The position numbers and the translations under genes are program-made. The notes under the pieces were generated by a model. That model saw only the letters and a program-made list of their open reading frames with translations, had not been told where the DNA came from and ran no database searches. 64,000 bases of DNA from a beta proteobacterium AAP65 (GTDB lineage Bacteria > Pseudomonadota > Gammaproteobacteria > Burkholderiales > Burkholderiaceae_C): contig LJHW01000001.1 of the NCBI GenBank assembly GCA_001295865.1, forward strand, positions 207,406-271,405. Direction: 5' to 3'. Below, piece by piece: positions 7,956 to 17,482 of the stretch (position 1 is the first letter of the stretch; each line of letters begins with the position of its first letter).

Positions 7956-9944
7956 ATGGACCTGCAGCCCCGCGAGGCCCGTTACGCCGCGCTGAACCTG
8001 CTGCACCAGCCGGTGTGGATCTTCGACATCGACCTGCGCCGCGTGCACTGGTCGAACACCGCCGGTCTGCACATGTGGAGCGCCAGCTCGCTGGCGGAAC
8101 TGTGCGCACGCGACATGGGCGCCGACATGTCGGAATCGGTGGCCCGCCGCCTGGCCCAGTACCAAAGCGACTTCATCGGCCAGGGCGCCACCTTCAACGA
8201 GCAGTGGACGCTCTACCCCAGCGGCAAGCCGGTGTCGCTGACGGTGCGGCTCAGCGGTCACCGCCTCGACGACGGCCGCATGGCCATGCTGTGCGAGGCC
8301 CGCGAGCAGGCCGCAGACCAGCCCGAATCGCTGCGCTCGGTGGAAGCGCTGCTGCACACGCCGGTGATGATCACGCTCTTCGGTGAAGACGGCCGGCCGC
8401 TGTACCGCAACCCGGCGGCGCGTGCCTCGGTGCGCAGGCTCGACGAAAAGCTGGCCGAGCGCGTCGTCGACACGCGCGGCCATGCCGCGCTGCTGGCCGC
8501 ATTGGCCAGTGATGGCATGGCCACGCAGACCCTGGCCGTGCACACCGAGAGCGGCCCGCGCTGGCACGAGATCTCGGCACGGCGCTGCAACGATGCCGTC
8601 ACGGGTCAGGCGGCGCTGCTGGTCAGCGAGGTTGATGTCAGCGCCATCAAGCGCACCGAAGCGCAGGCGCAGTACATGGCGCTGCACGACGCGCTCACGG
8701 GCCTGCCCAACCGCAGCCACCTGATCCAGCGCTTCGAGATGGTGCTGGGCGCGATCCGCGACGCGCAGCAGCAAGCGGCGCTGATCTTCATCGACCTCGA
8801 CCACTTCAAGGACGTCAACGACACCCTGGGCCACGCCACCGGCGATGCGCTGCTCATCGAGGTGTCGCGCCGCCTGCGCGGCGCGGTGCGCGGTAGCGAC
8901 CTCGTGGCGCGGCTGGGCGGCGACGAGTTCCTCATCCTGATGGTGGCCGCCGACATCCGCAGCGAGATCGAGCGTGTGCGCCTGCGCCTGACACGCGCGG
9001 TGGCCGAGCCGGTGCACCTGGCAGGGCGTGATCTGCACGTCACCGCCAGCATCGGCGTGGCGCTGTACCCGCAGCACGGCACCGATGTGCAGACGCTGAT
9101 GCGCAACGCCGACCTGGCCATGTACTCGGCCAAGGAAGGCGGGCGTAACGCGCTGGCCTTCTACGACGCGGCCATGGCCGATGCCGTGGAGGGGCGCACC
9201 GCGCTGGAGGCCGAGATGCGCTTGGCCTTCGAGCGCCGCGAGTTCGAGGTGCACTACCAGCCCATCGTCGAGGCCAGCAGCGGCCGCATCGTCGGCGCCG
9301 AGGCGCTGGTGCGCTGGCGCCACCCGCAGCGCGGGCTGGTCTCGCCCGACGTCTTCATCCCGCTGTGCGAGAGCACCGGGCTCATACGCCGCCTGGGGGC
9401 GCTGGTGTTCAGCAGCGCCGCGCACCAGCAGGTGGCCTGGGCGCGGGCCGGGCAGGTGCTGCGCATCTCGGTGAACCTCTCGGCGCGCCAGCTGCGCAGC
9501 GCCGAGCTGCTGCCCGACCTGGCCGCCGCGCTGCGCGCCTCGGGCGCCGACCCGCGCCAGCTGCAGCTGGAGATCACCGAAAGCATGCTGCTCGGGCAAG
9601 ACGACGAACTGCTGGCGCTGTTCCAGGCGCTGCAAGACCTGCAGCTCGGCCTGGCGCTCGACGATTTCGGCACCGGCTACTCGAATCTGGCCTACCTGCA
9701 GCGTTTTCCCATCGACACGCTGAAGATCGACAAGACCTTCATCCAGGGCCTGCAGAGCAACCGCGCGCTGGCCGAGTTGATCGTCTCGATGGCGCGGCTG
9801 ATGCGCCTGCGCGTGGTGGCCGAGGGCGTGGAAACGCAGGAACAGCTGGCCTGGGTGCGCGCCCAGGGCATCGAGTTCTGCCAGGGCTACCTGTTCTCGC
9901 GGCCGCTGCCGGTGGCGGATTTCAGCGCGCTGCTGGCACGCTAG
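7956..9944 (+). CDS. PAS-like sensor with GGDEF and EAL domains (c-di-GMP turnover)
   Basis: A 662-residue cytoplasmic protein that could both make and degrade cyclic di-GMP. Residues 1-230 look like two PAS-type sensing modules (VWIFDIDLRRVHWSN; then ITLFGEDGRPLYRNPAA). The GGDEF domain starts near LHDALTGLPNRSHL. Its active site GGDEF is intact at about 321-325, with an inhibitory I-site RGSD five residues before it. The EAL domain has EAL at about 449-451, plus ITES, DDFGTGYSNL, KIDKTFI and AEGVET, so the metal and catalytic positions look complete. No membrane helix is visible. Its 3' end overlaps the convergent RlmN-like gene by 4 bp. Confidence 0.93.
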   Translation: MDLQPREARYAALNLLHQPVWIFDIDLRRVHWSNTAGLHMWSASSLAELCARDMGADMSESVARRLAQYQSDFIGQGATFNEQWTLYPSGKPVSLTVRLSGHRLDDGRMAMLCEAREQAADQPESLRSVEALLHTPVMITLFGEDGRPLYRNPAARASVRRLDEKLAERVVDTRGHAALLAALASDGMATQTLAVHTESGPRWHEISARRCNDAVTGQAALLVSEVDVSAIKRTEAQAQYMALHDALTGLPNRSHLIQRFEMVLGAIRDAQQQAALIFIDLDHFKDVNDTLGHATGDALLIEVSRRLRGAVRGSDLVARLGGDEFLILMVAADIRSEIERVRLRLTRAVAEPVHLAGRDLHVTASIGVALYPQHGTDVQTLMRNADLAMYSAKEGGRNALAFYDAAMADAVEGRTALEAEMRLAFERREFEVHYQPIVEASSGRIVGAEALVRWRHPQRGLVSPDVFIPLCESTGLIRRLGALVFSSAAHQQVAWARAGQVLRISVNLSARQLRSAELLPDLAAALRASGADPRQLQLEITESMLLGQDDELLALFQALQDLQLGLALDDFGTGYSNLAYLQRFPIDTLKIDKTFIQGLQSNRALAELIVSMARLMRLRVVAEGVETQEQLAWVRAQGIEFCQGYLFSRPLPVADFSALLAR

Positions 9945-11014
9945 GCGCTGGGCAGGCTGCGAATCGGGATGCGCCGCGCGGGCGCCGCCGCTCGAGCCCG
10001 CAGCTGGCCGCAACCGCCGTCCACGTCCTGACCCGCACTCTGGCGCAGCTTGGTCAGCACGCCGCGGCGGTGCAGCGTGCGCGCCATCTCGGCGGCGCGC
10101 TCCCAGCTCGGGCGCTGCCAGGGCATGCCTTCGACGCTGTTGTAGGGGATGAGATTCATCATCGCGTGTTTGCCGGCCAGCAGGCGCGCGATGCCTTCCA
10201 CCTCGTCGTCGCCGTCGTTCACGCCTTCGATCAGCGTCCACTGGTACTGAATGGGGTGGCCGGTGGCGCGCGCATACACCTCACCGGCGGCCACCAGGTC
10301 GGCAGGGTCGAACCGCGGCGCGCGCGGCAGCAGCTCGGCGCGTTTGTCGGCGTGCGTGGTGTGCAGCGAGAGCGCCAGCGCCGGCTTCACGCGCTGCTGC
10401 GGCAGGGCCTCGAAGACACGCGGGTCGCCCACGGTGCTGAAGACCAGGTTCTTGTGTGCGATGCCGCCGCCGGTGCCCAGCAGCTCGATGGCCTCGAGCA
10501 CGGCTTCCAGGTTGTGCGCCGGCTCGCCCATGCCCATGAACACCACCTTGTTGACGGGGCGCAGCGAACGCGCCAGCACCACCTGGGCCACGATCTCGGC
10601 GCTGCCCAGCTGGCGCACCAGGCCGCCGGTGCCCGTCATGCAGAACACGCAGCCCACCGCGCAGCCGACCTGGGTGCTGACGCACACGCCGCTGGATGGC
10701 AAGGCTGGCGTGTGGCGCTTGGGCCGGTCGGGCTGCAGCAGCACGGCTTCCACCTGCTGCCCGTCGTGCAGGTTCACCAGCAGGCGCGCCGAGCCGTCTT
10801 CACCCGGGTGCTGGCTGTGCAGGCGCACCAGGCCCTGCAGTTCACCGACGATGCCCGGGAGCTGCTCACGCAGCGCCAGCGGCAGGAAGTGTTCGAGCTG
10901 CTTGCGCCCGCCTTCCTGCGGCTGCGCCATCGCCCAGCGGCGCAGCACACGGTCTTCGTGCAAAGGCAGCGCACCCAGGGCGCGCAGGCGGTGGCGCAAG
11001 GCGCTGATCTGCAT
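9941..11014 (-). CDS. RlmN/Cfr-family radical SAM methyltransferase paralogue
   Basis: A 357-residue radical SAM enzyme related to RlmN, which methylates C2 of an adenine in 23S rRNA and some tRNAs. The cluster-binding motif is CAVGCVFC (Cys 118, 122, 125). The two further catalytic cysteines of RlmN are also present, one in GVCVSTQVGC (about 111) and one in GQDVDGGCGQL near the C-terminus. GMGEP is the SAM-binding stretch. The ATG at 11014 is 2 nt past the fghA stop. A TTG at 11020 would overlap that stop, so translation is probably coupled either way. It is the last gene of an apparent frmA-fghA operon, unusual company for an rRNA methylase. It may be a second RlmN, with the housekeeping copy elsewhere. 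Confidence 0.85.
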   Translation of the reverse strand: MQISALRHRLRALGALPLHEDRVLRRWAMAQPQEGGRKQLEHFLPLALREQLPGIVGELQGLVRLHSQHPGEDGSARLLVNLHDGQQVEAVLLQPDRPKRHTPALPSSGVCVSTQVGCAVGCVFCMTGTGGLVRQLGSAEIVAQVVLARSLRPVNKVVFMGMGEPAHNLEAVLEAIELLGTGGGIAHKNLVFSTVGDPRVFEALPQQRVKPALALSLHTTHADKRAELLPRAPRFDPADLVAAGEVYARATGHPIQYQWTLIEGVNDGDDEVEGIARLLAGKHAMMNLIPYNSVEGMPWQRPSWERAAEMARTLHRRGVLTKLRQSAGQDVDGGCGQLRARAAAPARRIPIRSLPSA

Positions 11015-11016
11015 GC

Positions 11017-11874
11017 TCAAGCCAAATGCTGGGCGTGGTGGCGCAGGTGGTCTTCGACGAACGAACTGATGAAGAAGTAGCCATGGTCATAGCCCGCGTG
11101 GCGGCGCAGCTGCAGGGGCTGGCCGGCGTCGCGGCAGGCCGCCTCGAAGCGGTGGGGCAGCAGTTGCTCGGCGAGGAATTTGTCGGCCTCGCCCTGGTCG
11201 ATGAGCAGCGGTGGGCAGCGGGCGCCGCGCTCCACCAACGCGGTGGCGTCGTGCGCGGCCCAGGCCGCCCGGTCTTCGCCCAGGTAACCGGTGAAGGCTT
11301 TCACGCCCCAGGGGCAGTGCATGGGCGCGGCGATCGGCGCAAAAGCCGAACAGCTGCGGAACAAACCCGGGTGGCGCAGCGCGAGCGTGAGCGCGCCATG
11401 CCCGCCCATCGAATGGCCGAACACACCCATGTGCAGGCCATCACGGTTCTCCACCGGGAAGTGCTGCGCCAGCACTGCCGGCAGCTCGCCAGTGAGGTAG
11501 CTCTCCATGCGCCAGTGGTGGGCCCAGGGCGCTTGTGTGGCGTCGAGGTAGAACCCGGCGGCGGTGCCGAAATCCCAGGCCGCGTCGGCCTCGGCGATGC
11601 CGGTGCCGCGCGGGCTGGTGTCGGGCGTCACCAGCATCAGGCCCAGCTCGGCCGCCACACGCTGTGCGCCGGCTTTGATGGCGAAGGTCTCTTCGTTGCA
11701 GGTCAGCCCGGCCAGGAACATCAGCACCGGCACCGGCTTCGTGCCCGGGCCGCAGGCCTGCGGCGGGCGGTAGACGCCGAAGCGCATCGGCAGCCCGATG
11801 ACCGTCGAAGAATGTTTGTAGTAGCCCTGCACACCGCCGAAGCAGGCGTGCTCGCCGATCACCTCGAAAGTCAT
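11017..11874 (-). CDS. fghA: S-formylglutathione hydrolase
   Basis: Cytosolic esterase of 285 residues that hydrolyses S-formylglutathione to formate and glutathione, the second step of glutathione-dependent formaldehyde oxidation. The nucleophile elbow is GHSMGGHGAL (Ser about 155). The likely acid and base are in LLIDQGEADKF and GYDHGYFF near the C-terminus, and the oxyanion-side LAGLTCNEETF is typical of the esterase D family. I chose the ATG at 11874 (MTFEVIGEHACFGG); a longer frame to 11922 overlaps frmA and has no family sequence. It lies 13 nt after frmA and touches the RlmN-like gene, so one operon is likely. Confidence 0.96.
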   Translation of the reverse strand: MTFEVIGEHACFGGVQGYYKHSSTVIGLPMRFGVYRPPQACGPGTKPVPVLMFLAGLTCNEETFAIKAGAQRVAAELGLMLVTPDTSPRGTGIAEADAAWDFGTAAGFYLDATQAPWAHHWRMESYLTGELPAVLAQHFPVENRDGLHMGVFGHSMGGHGALTLALRHPGLFRSCSAFAPIAAPMHCPWGVKAFTGYLGEDRAAWAAHDATALVERGARCPPLLIDQGEADKFLAEQLLPHRFEAACRDAGQPLQLRRHAGYDHGYFFISSFVEDHLRHHAQHLA

Positions 11875-11887
11875 GGGCCGGCCTGCT

Positions 11888-12994
<1,107 letters not shown>

Positions 12995-13097
12995 GGGGTC
13001 TTCCTCGGATCAGCTGGAGCGCGGCATTGTCACCGCTGGGCCGGGCAGCCCGCACGTCAGGGGGCACGCCAACGGTCAAGTTCGCCGCCCGGCGGCC

Positions 13098-13103
13098 GAC
13101 AAT
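13098..13103 (+). promoter_or_regulatory. start-proximal -10-like hexamer GACAAT
   Basis: GACAAT ends 9 nt before the ATG at 13113, which has no Shine-Dalgarno sequence. If used, transcription would begin at or within a base or two of the start codon. No good -35 is visible. Similar arrangements occur before several other genes here. Confidence 0.4.
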
Positions 13104-13112
13104 GCGCTCACG

Positions 13113-15119
13113 ATGGATAGCTTTCGCTCCATGGCTGCGCGCGTCTGCGCCGCTGGGCTGGTCGGTCTGCTGTGGCTGGGCACGGCAGCGGCTTCGCCGC
13201 GCCTGGCCGAGATCGAGCGAACGCTGCGTGCGCAGCCGGAAGCGACGCTGGCCGCCCTGAAAGCAGTGCTGACCGATGCCAGCGGCGACGAGCGTGCCCT
13301 GGCGCTGCTCTTGCAGGCGCGCCAGCAGTACACCCAGCAAGACCTGGCCGGGCTGGACGCCACAGCGCAGGCGCTGGAGGCCCTCGCCCCGCAGTCGGGC
13401 CTGGCGCCCGCCGCGGCGCTGCTGGCACGGGGCCTGGCGGTGTCGCGCCAGCCCCCGTTGGGCCGTGCCGACCGCAGCTTCAGCGCAGCCGCGGCCGCGC
13501 TGCCGGCGGCCACCCCGCCGCAGGTGCGCTGGTACTTCACCAAGGAGCAGGCCCGCATGCGCGAGGCGCTGGGCCGGCTCGATGAGTCCGTGGCCTTCGG
13601 CCAACAGGGGGTGGAACAAGCCGACGCCGGCGGCGTGGCCTGGCAGCGCTCGGAGGCGCGCTCCGCGCTGGCCTACAGCCTGTTCCTGGCGCAACAGGTC
13701 GACCGCGCGCTGCCGATCAACGTCGAGGCCGACAAGATCGCCGTGGCGGCCGGCGACATCAACGCCCGCATCCACGCGGCCACCACGGCGGGCATCCTGT
13801 ACACCGCACTCGGCAACGATGCCGAGGAGCTGAAGGCCTCGAAGCTGGCGGTCGACCTCGCCCGCCAGGCCGGCGACCGCCGCATGGAGGCGCTGACCAC
13901 GGCCAACCTGGCCGACTTCTACGTCAAGCGCGGCGACTACCGCACTGCGCTGGCCCTGGCCGAGCAGGCCTTGCCCCTGGCGCGCGAGGTCGGCCAGCCC
14001 AGCAGCGAAGCCGTCGCGCTGATCAACGCCGGGCTGGCCCAGATCGGCCTGGGCCGGCACGAAAAGGGCATCGAGCTGGTCCGGCAGGCGCTGGTCATCG
14101 ATGAACGCACCTCGGGGCTGCCGGCCCTGGCCGACACCCACCGGGAACTCGGCGCTGCGCTGGAGAAACACGGCCAACTCCAGGAGGCCTGGGCCGCTTG
14201 GGTAGAGCACCGCCGGCTGGCCGATCGCGTCTTCCAGCGCGAACACCAGCAGGCCGTGCTGGAGTTGCAGGAAGGCCTGGACGCCGAACGCCGCCAGCGC
14301 GAACTGGCCGCCCTGGAAACCGAAAACGGCCTGAAGACAGAGCAGCTGCTGGCGCGTGAACTGCAGCAGCGCCTGTGGGCGCTGGGCCTGGTGGCCGGGC
14401 TGCTGCTGCTGGCGCTGCTGGCGGTGCTGCTGCGCCGCATGCGCCAGACCAACCTGCGCCTGCGCCACAGCAACAACGAGCTCAAGGTGGCCACCGAGCG
14501 CGACCCGCTCACCGGCCTGGCCAACCGGCGCCACTTCCACGCGGTGATGCAGCAGAGCAGCGCCACGGCTTTCGAGGGCACGCTGCTGCTGCTGGATCTC
14601 GACCACTTCAAGCGCGTCAACGACCGCCACGGCCACGCCGCCGGTGACGCCGTGCTGGTGGACATCGCGCAACGCCTGCGCGGCGTGTTGCGCGAAGAAG
14701 ACCTCACGGTGCGCTGGGGCGGTGAAGAGTTTCTCGTGCTCGTGCACCGGCTGCCGCCGGCCCAGGTCGAGGCCCTGGCCGAGCGCCTGCTGGCCGCCAT
14801 CGGCAGCCGCCCGGTGTTGCACGGCCCGGAGGCGGTGGCCGTCACGGCGTCCATCGGTTTTGCCAGCTTCCCGCTGCCGCCGGCGCGGGAGCCGGTGTCT
14901 TGGGAACGGGCGCTGGACATCGTGGACACCGCGCTCTACCTGGCCAAGGCACACGGCCGCAACCGCGCCTACGGTGTGCGCTCGATGCAACCGAACCGGC
15001 AGGAAAGCCCGGCCAACCCCGGCGTGGCGCTGGAGGCCGCCTGGCGGCAGGGCAAGGCCGAGCTGGCCCACCTGGCCGGGCCCGGGGCGGCCCCCGCCGC
15101 CGGGGTGGCTGTGCCATGA
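13113..15119 (+). CDS. exported-domain TPR protein with membrane anchor and GGDEF domain
   Basis: A 668-residue predicted diguanylate cyclase. It has a signal peptide (GLVGLLWLGTAAAS), then about 370 residues of helical repeats resembling TPR units (for example GDYRTALALAEQALPLAREVG), probably periplasmic. One membrane helix follows at about 420-440 (LGLVAGLLLLALLAVLL), then a cytoplasmic GGDEF domain. The active site is GGEEF at about 536-540, preceded by an RxxD inhibitory site (REED). The layout implies a periplasmic or envelope signal controlling c-di-GMP synthesis. The start could also be the Met at 13131. Its stop overlaps the start of the next, paralogous gene (ATGA), so the two are translationally coupled. 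Confidence 0.9.
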   Translation: MDSFRSMAARVCAAGLVGLLWLGTAAASPRLAEIERTLRAQPEATLAALKAVLTDASGDERALALLLQARQQYTQQDLAGLDATAQALEALAPQSGLAPAAALLARGLAVSRQPPLGRADRSFSAAAAALPAATPPQVRWYFTKEQARMREALGRLDESVAFGQQGVEQADAGGVAWQRSEARSALAYSLFLAQQVDRALPINVEADKIAVAAGDINARIHAATTAGILYTALGNDAEELKASKLAVDLARQAGDRRMEALTTANLADFYVKRGDYRTALALAEQALPLAREVGQPSSEAVALINAGLAQIGLGRHEKGIELVRQALVIDERTSGLPALADTHRELGAALEKHGQLQEAWAAWVEHRRLADRVFQREHQQAVLELQEGLDAERRQRELAALETENGLKTEQLLARELQQRLWALGLVAGLLLLALLAVLLRRMRQTNLRLRHSNNELKVATERDPLTGLANRRHFHAVMQQSSATAFEGTLLLLDLDHFKRVNDRHGHAAGDAVLVDIAQRLRGVLREEDLTVRWGGEEFLVLVHRLPPAQVEALAERLLAAIGSRPVLHGPEAVAVTASIGFASFPLPPAREPVSWERALDIVDTALYLAKAHGRNRAYGVRSMQPNRQESPANPGVALEAAWRQGKAELAHLAGPGAAPAAGVAVP

Positions 15120-17350
15120 AGCCGCTGCCGCCTGGCGCCGCGCGCCGCCCACGCTGCCGTCCACAGCGCCACCTGGCCGCGGCGGCCGTGGCCTTGTGGG
15201 GGCTGGCGGGTCTGCCTTTCGTCGCGGGCGCCGGCGCTGCCGCGGCCACGCCGGCAGCGACAGCGGCGGCTTCCAGCAGCACGCAGGGCCAGCACGCCCC
15301 CGATCTGCAGGCCGAAATCAACGCCCTGGTGCAACTGGCGCAGGACGAGGCCGATGGTGCCGATACCGCGCTGAAGGGCCTGCAGGACCTGGCCGCGCGC
15401 GGCGCCACGGTGCGCCCGCTGGCGCTGGCGCGCGGCCTGGTGGCTGCGGCCTCGGGCCGTGCCGAGCTGCATGCCCAGGCCCTGGCCACGCTGGCCGCGC
15501 TGAAGACCGACCCGCTGGCCGCGGCCGATGCCGCGCTGCTGCGGGCGGCCTGGGCCGATGCCGCCGATGACGCCCTGGCCGCACTCACAGCCGCGCAGGC
15601 CGCCACCGCGGCCTACGCCAGCGCCTGCACGCCGGCGCTGGCCTGCGACCACCGCCCGCGCTGGCTGGCGCTGCACCTGCTCTCGCGCCAAGACCGCCGC
15701 CGCGGCATGAGCAGCGCCGCGCTCGAGCACGCGCTGGCTGCGGCCGAGCTGGCGCGCGCCGCGGGCGATGTGGTGCACCAGGCGCTGGCGCTGGCCCTGG
15801 CCGCCGACGCGGCCGGCCTGCAGGGCGATGTGGCGGCCGAGCAGCGCCACCTCACACGCGCGCAGGCCATCGCGAAGAACCTCGGCGACCCGCTGCTGCG
15901 CTCGCGCCTGGCCATGGGCGAGACGCGCATGCACCGCCGCCGCGGCGAGCTGCCGGCGGCACGGCGCGCGGCCGATGCTGGCGTTGCGCTGGCCCGCCAG
16001 GGCGGCTCGGCCCGCCTCGAGGCCGCCCACCAGACCAACCTGGCCGATGCCCTGGTGGCCCTGCAACTGCCGCGCGAGGCGCTGCAGACGGTGCAGGCGG
16101 CGCTGCCCGTTGCACGCCGCCTGGGCGACCGGCGCATCGAACGGGCGCTGCTGCACAACGCGGCGCTGGCCCACATCGCGCTGCGCCAGACCGATGCAGC
16201 GCGGCGCGAGATGGACAGCGTGCTGGCCGCCTACCGCGATGGCGGCGCCACGGGCGACCAGGCGCAAGCCCTGCGCGAGTTCGGCGACGCCTTTGCGGCG
16301 GCGGGCGACCTGCCGGCCGCGCTGGCGCTCTTCCACGCCGAGCGTCGGCTGGCGGCGGAGATCATGGCCGCCAACCGCGATGCGGCCCTGGCCGAGCTGC
16401 GCAAGCGCCACGACCACGAGGCCCAGCAGCGCCGCCTGGAACAGCTGGGCCTGGAGCGCACGCTGGTCAACGCCCAGCTCGACAACCGCGCCGCGCTGCA
16501 GAAGGTGTGGGCAGCCGGGGCCGCGGTGATGCTGCTGGCAGCGGTGCTGGTGGCCTTGATGTACGGCCGTGTGCGGCGCCTCAAACGCCGACTGGAAGAC
16601 AACCAGGAACGCCTGCGTGAACAAAGCCGCCGTGAACCGCTGACCGGCCTGCACAACCGCCGCGGCCTGCACGAAACACTGCAGGCCCGCGGGCTGACCC
16701 AGGCTTTCGAGGGTGCGCTGCTGCTGCTGGACATCGACCACTTCAAGCGCATCAACGACCGCCACGGCCACGCCGCCGGCGACGCCGTGCTGGTGGAGAC
16801 CGCACGCCGCCTGCGCGAGGCGGTGCGCGAGGCCTTGGGCGAAGCCGAGGGTAGGCTGGTCGTGCGCTGGGGCGGCGAAGAGTTCATCGTCTGCCTCACC
16901 GCGGCCGGCCCGGGCCACGCGGGCACCGAAGACCGCGCAGCACGCGCGCGTGCACTGGCCCGTCGTCTGCTGGATGCCGTGGGCGGCCAGGCTTACGCCT
17001 TGCCGGACGGCGGGCTGCTGCGTGTGACGGTCTCGCTGGGCCACGCCGGTTTTCCGCTGGGCCCGGCCTGGCTGCCGCTGAGCCTGGAGCGCGCCATCAA
17101 CCTCGTCGACATGGCGCTCTACACGGCCAAGAACCACGGCCGCAACTGCGCCATGGGCATCGTGAGCACCAGCGCCACCACGGCCGCAGCGCTGGTCGCG
17201 GTGGAAACCGACTTCGACCTCGCCCGCAGCGAAGGCAGGGTGCTGATGGAACGCCTGAACGGCCCTGAAGCCCAGGACGCGGCCGCCGCGACCGTGGCTG
17301 CCACCGGCGCCCCGGGCGACACGCGCGAGGCCGAAATCCAGGGCCATTGA
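15116..17350 (+). CDS. TPR-GGDEF membrane protein, tandem paralogue
   Basis: A 744-residue protein with the same architecture as its upstream neighbour: signal peptide, long Ala-rich helical repeat region, one membrane helix at about 463-485 (AAGAAVMLLAAVLVALMYG), and a C-terminal GGDEF domain. GGEEF is at about 586-590, with LLLLDIDHFKRINDRHGHAAGDAV conserved just upstream in two stretches. The RxxD inhibitory site is missing; AEGR stands there, so product inhibition is probably weaker or absent. A roughly 60-residue extension follows the domain. The start ATG overlaps the previous stop. The pair looks like a tandem duplication that has diverged in its sensor half. Confidence 0.9.
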   Translation: MKPLPPGAARRPRCRPQRHLAAAAVALWGLAGLPFVAGAGAAAATPAATAAASSSTQGQHAPDLQAEINALVQLAQDEADGADTALKGLQDLAARGATVRPLALARGLVAAASGRAELHAQALATLAALKTDPLAAADAALLRAAWADAADDALAALTAAQAATAAYASACTPALACDHRPRWLALHLLSRQDRRRGMSSAALEHALAAAELARAAGDVVHQALALALAADAAGLQGDVAAEQRHLTRAQAIAKNLGDPLLRSRLAMGETRMHRRRGELPAARRAADAGVALARQGGSARLEAAHQTNLADALVALQLPREALQTVQAALPVARRLGDRRIERALLHNAALAHIALRQTDAARREMDSVLAAYRDGGATGDQAQALREFGDAFAAAGDLPAALALFHAERRLAAEIMAANRDAALAELRKRHDHEAQQRRLEQLGLERTLVNAQLDNRAALQKVWAAGAAVMLLAAVLVALMYGRVRRLKRRLEDNQERLREQSRREPLTGLHNRRGLHETLQARGLTQAFEGALLLLDIDHFKRINDRHGHAAGDAVLVETARRLREAVREALGEAEGRLVVRWGGEEFIVCLTAAGPGHAGTEDRAARARALARRLLDAVGGQAYALPDGGLLRVTVSLGHAGFPLGPAWLPLSLERAINLVDMALYTAKNHGRNCAMGIVSTSATTAAALVAVETDFDLARSEGRVLMERLNGPEAQDAAAATVAATGAPGDTREAEIQGH

Positions 17351-17469
17351 TCGCGCACGGCTTTGCGCGCCAGCGCAGACAGCGCACCCTGGCAAGCCAG
17401 CGTGCGCGTGAAGAAGTGCAAAGCCCAGGCAAAGGCGTCCCTGCGCCTGAAAGCTTCTGTGCCAGCAAG

Positions 17470-17475
17470 GACAAT
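17470..17475 (+). promoter_or_regulatory. start-proximal -10-like hexamer GACAAT
   Basis: GACAAT lies 7 nt before the chosen ATG of the TonB receptor at 17483, with no Shine-Dalgarno between, compatible with a leaderless transcript. It also argues against a start further upstream in the same frame. Confidence 0.4.
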
Positions 17476-17482
17476 CCCGCGC

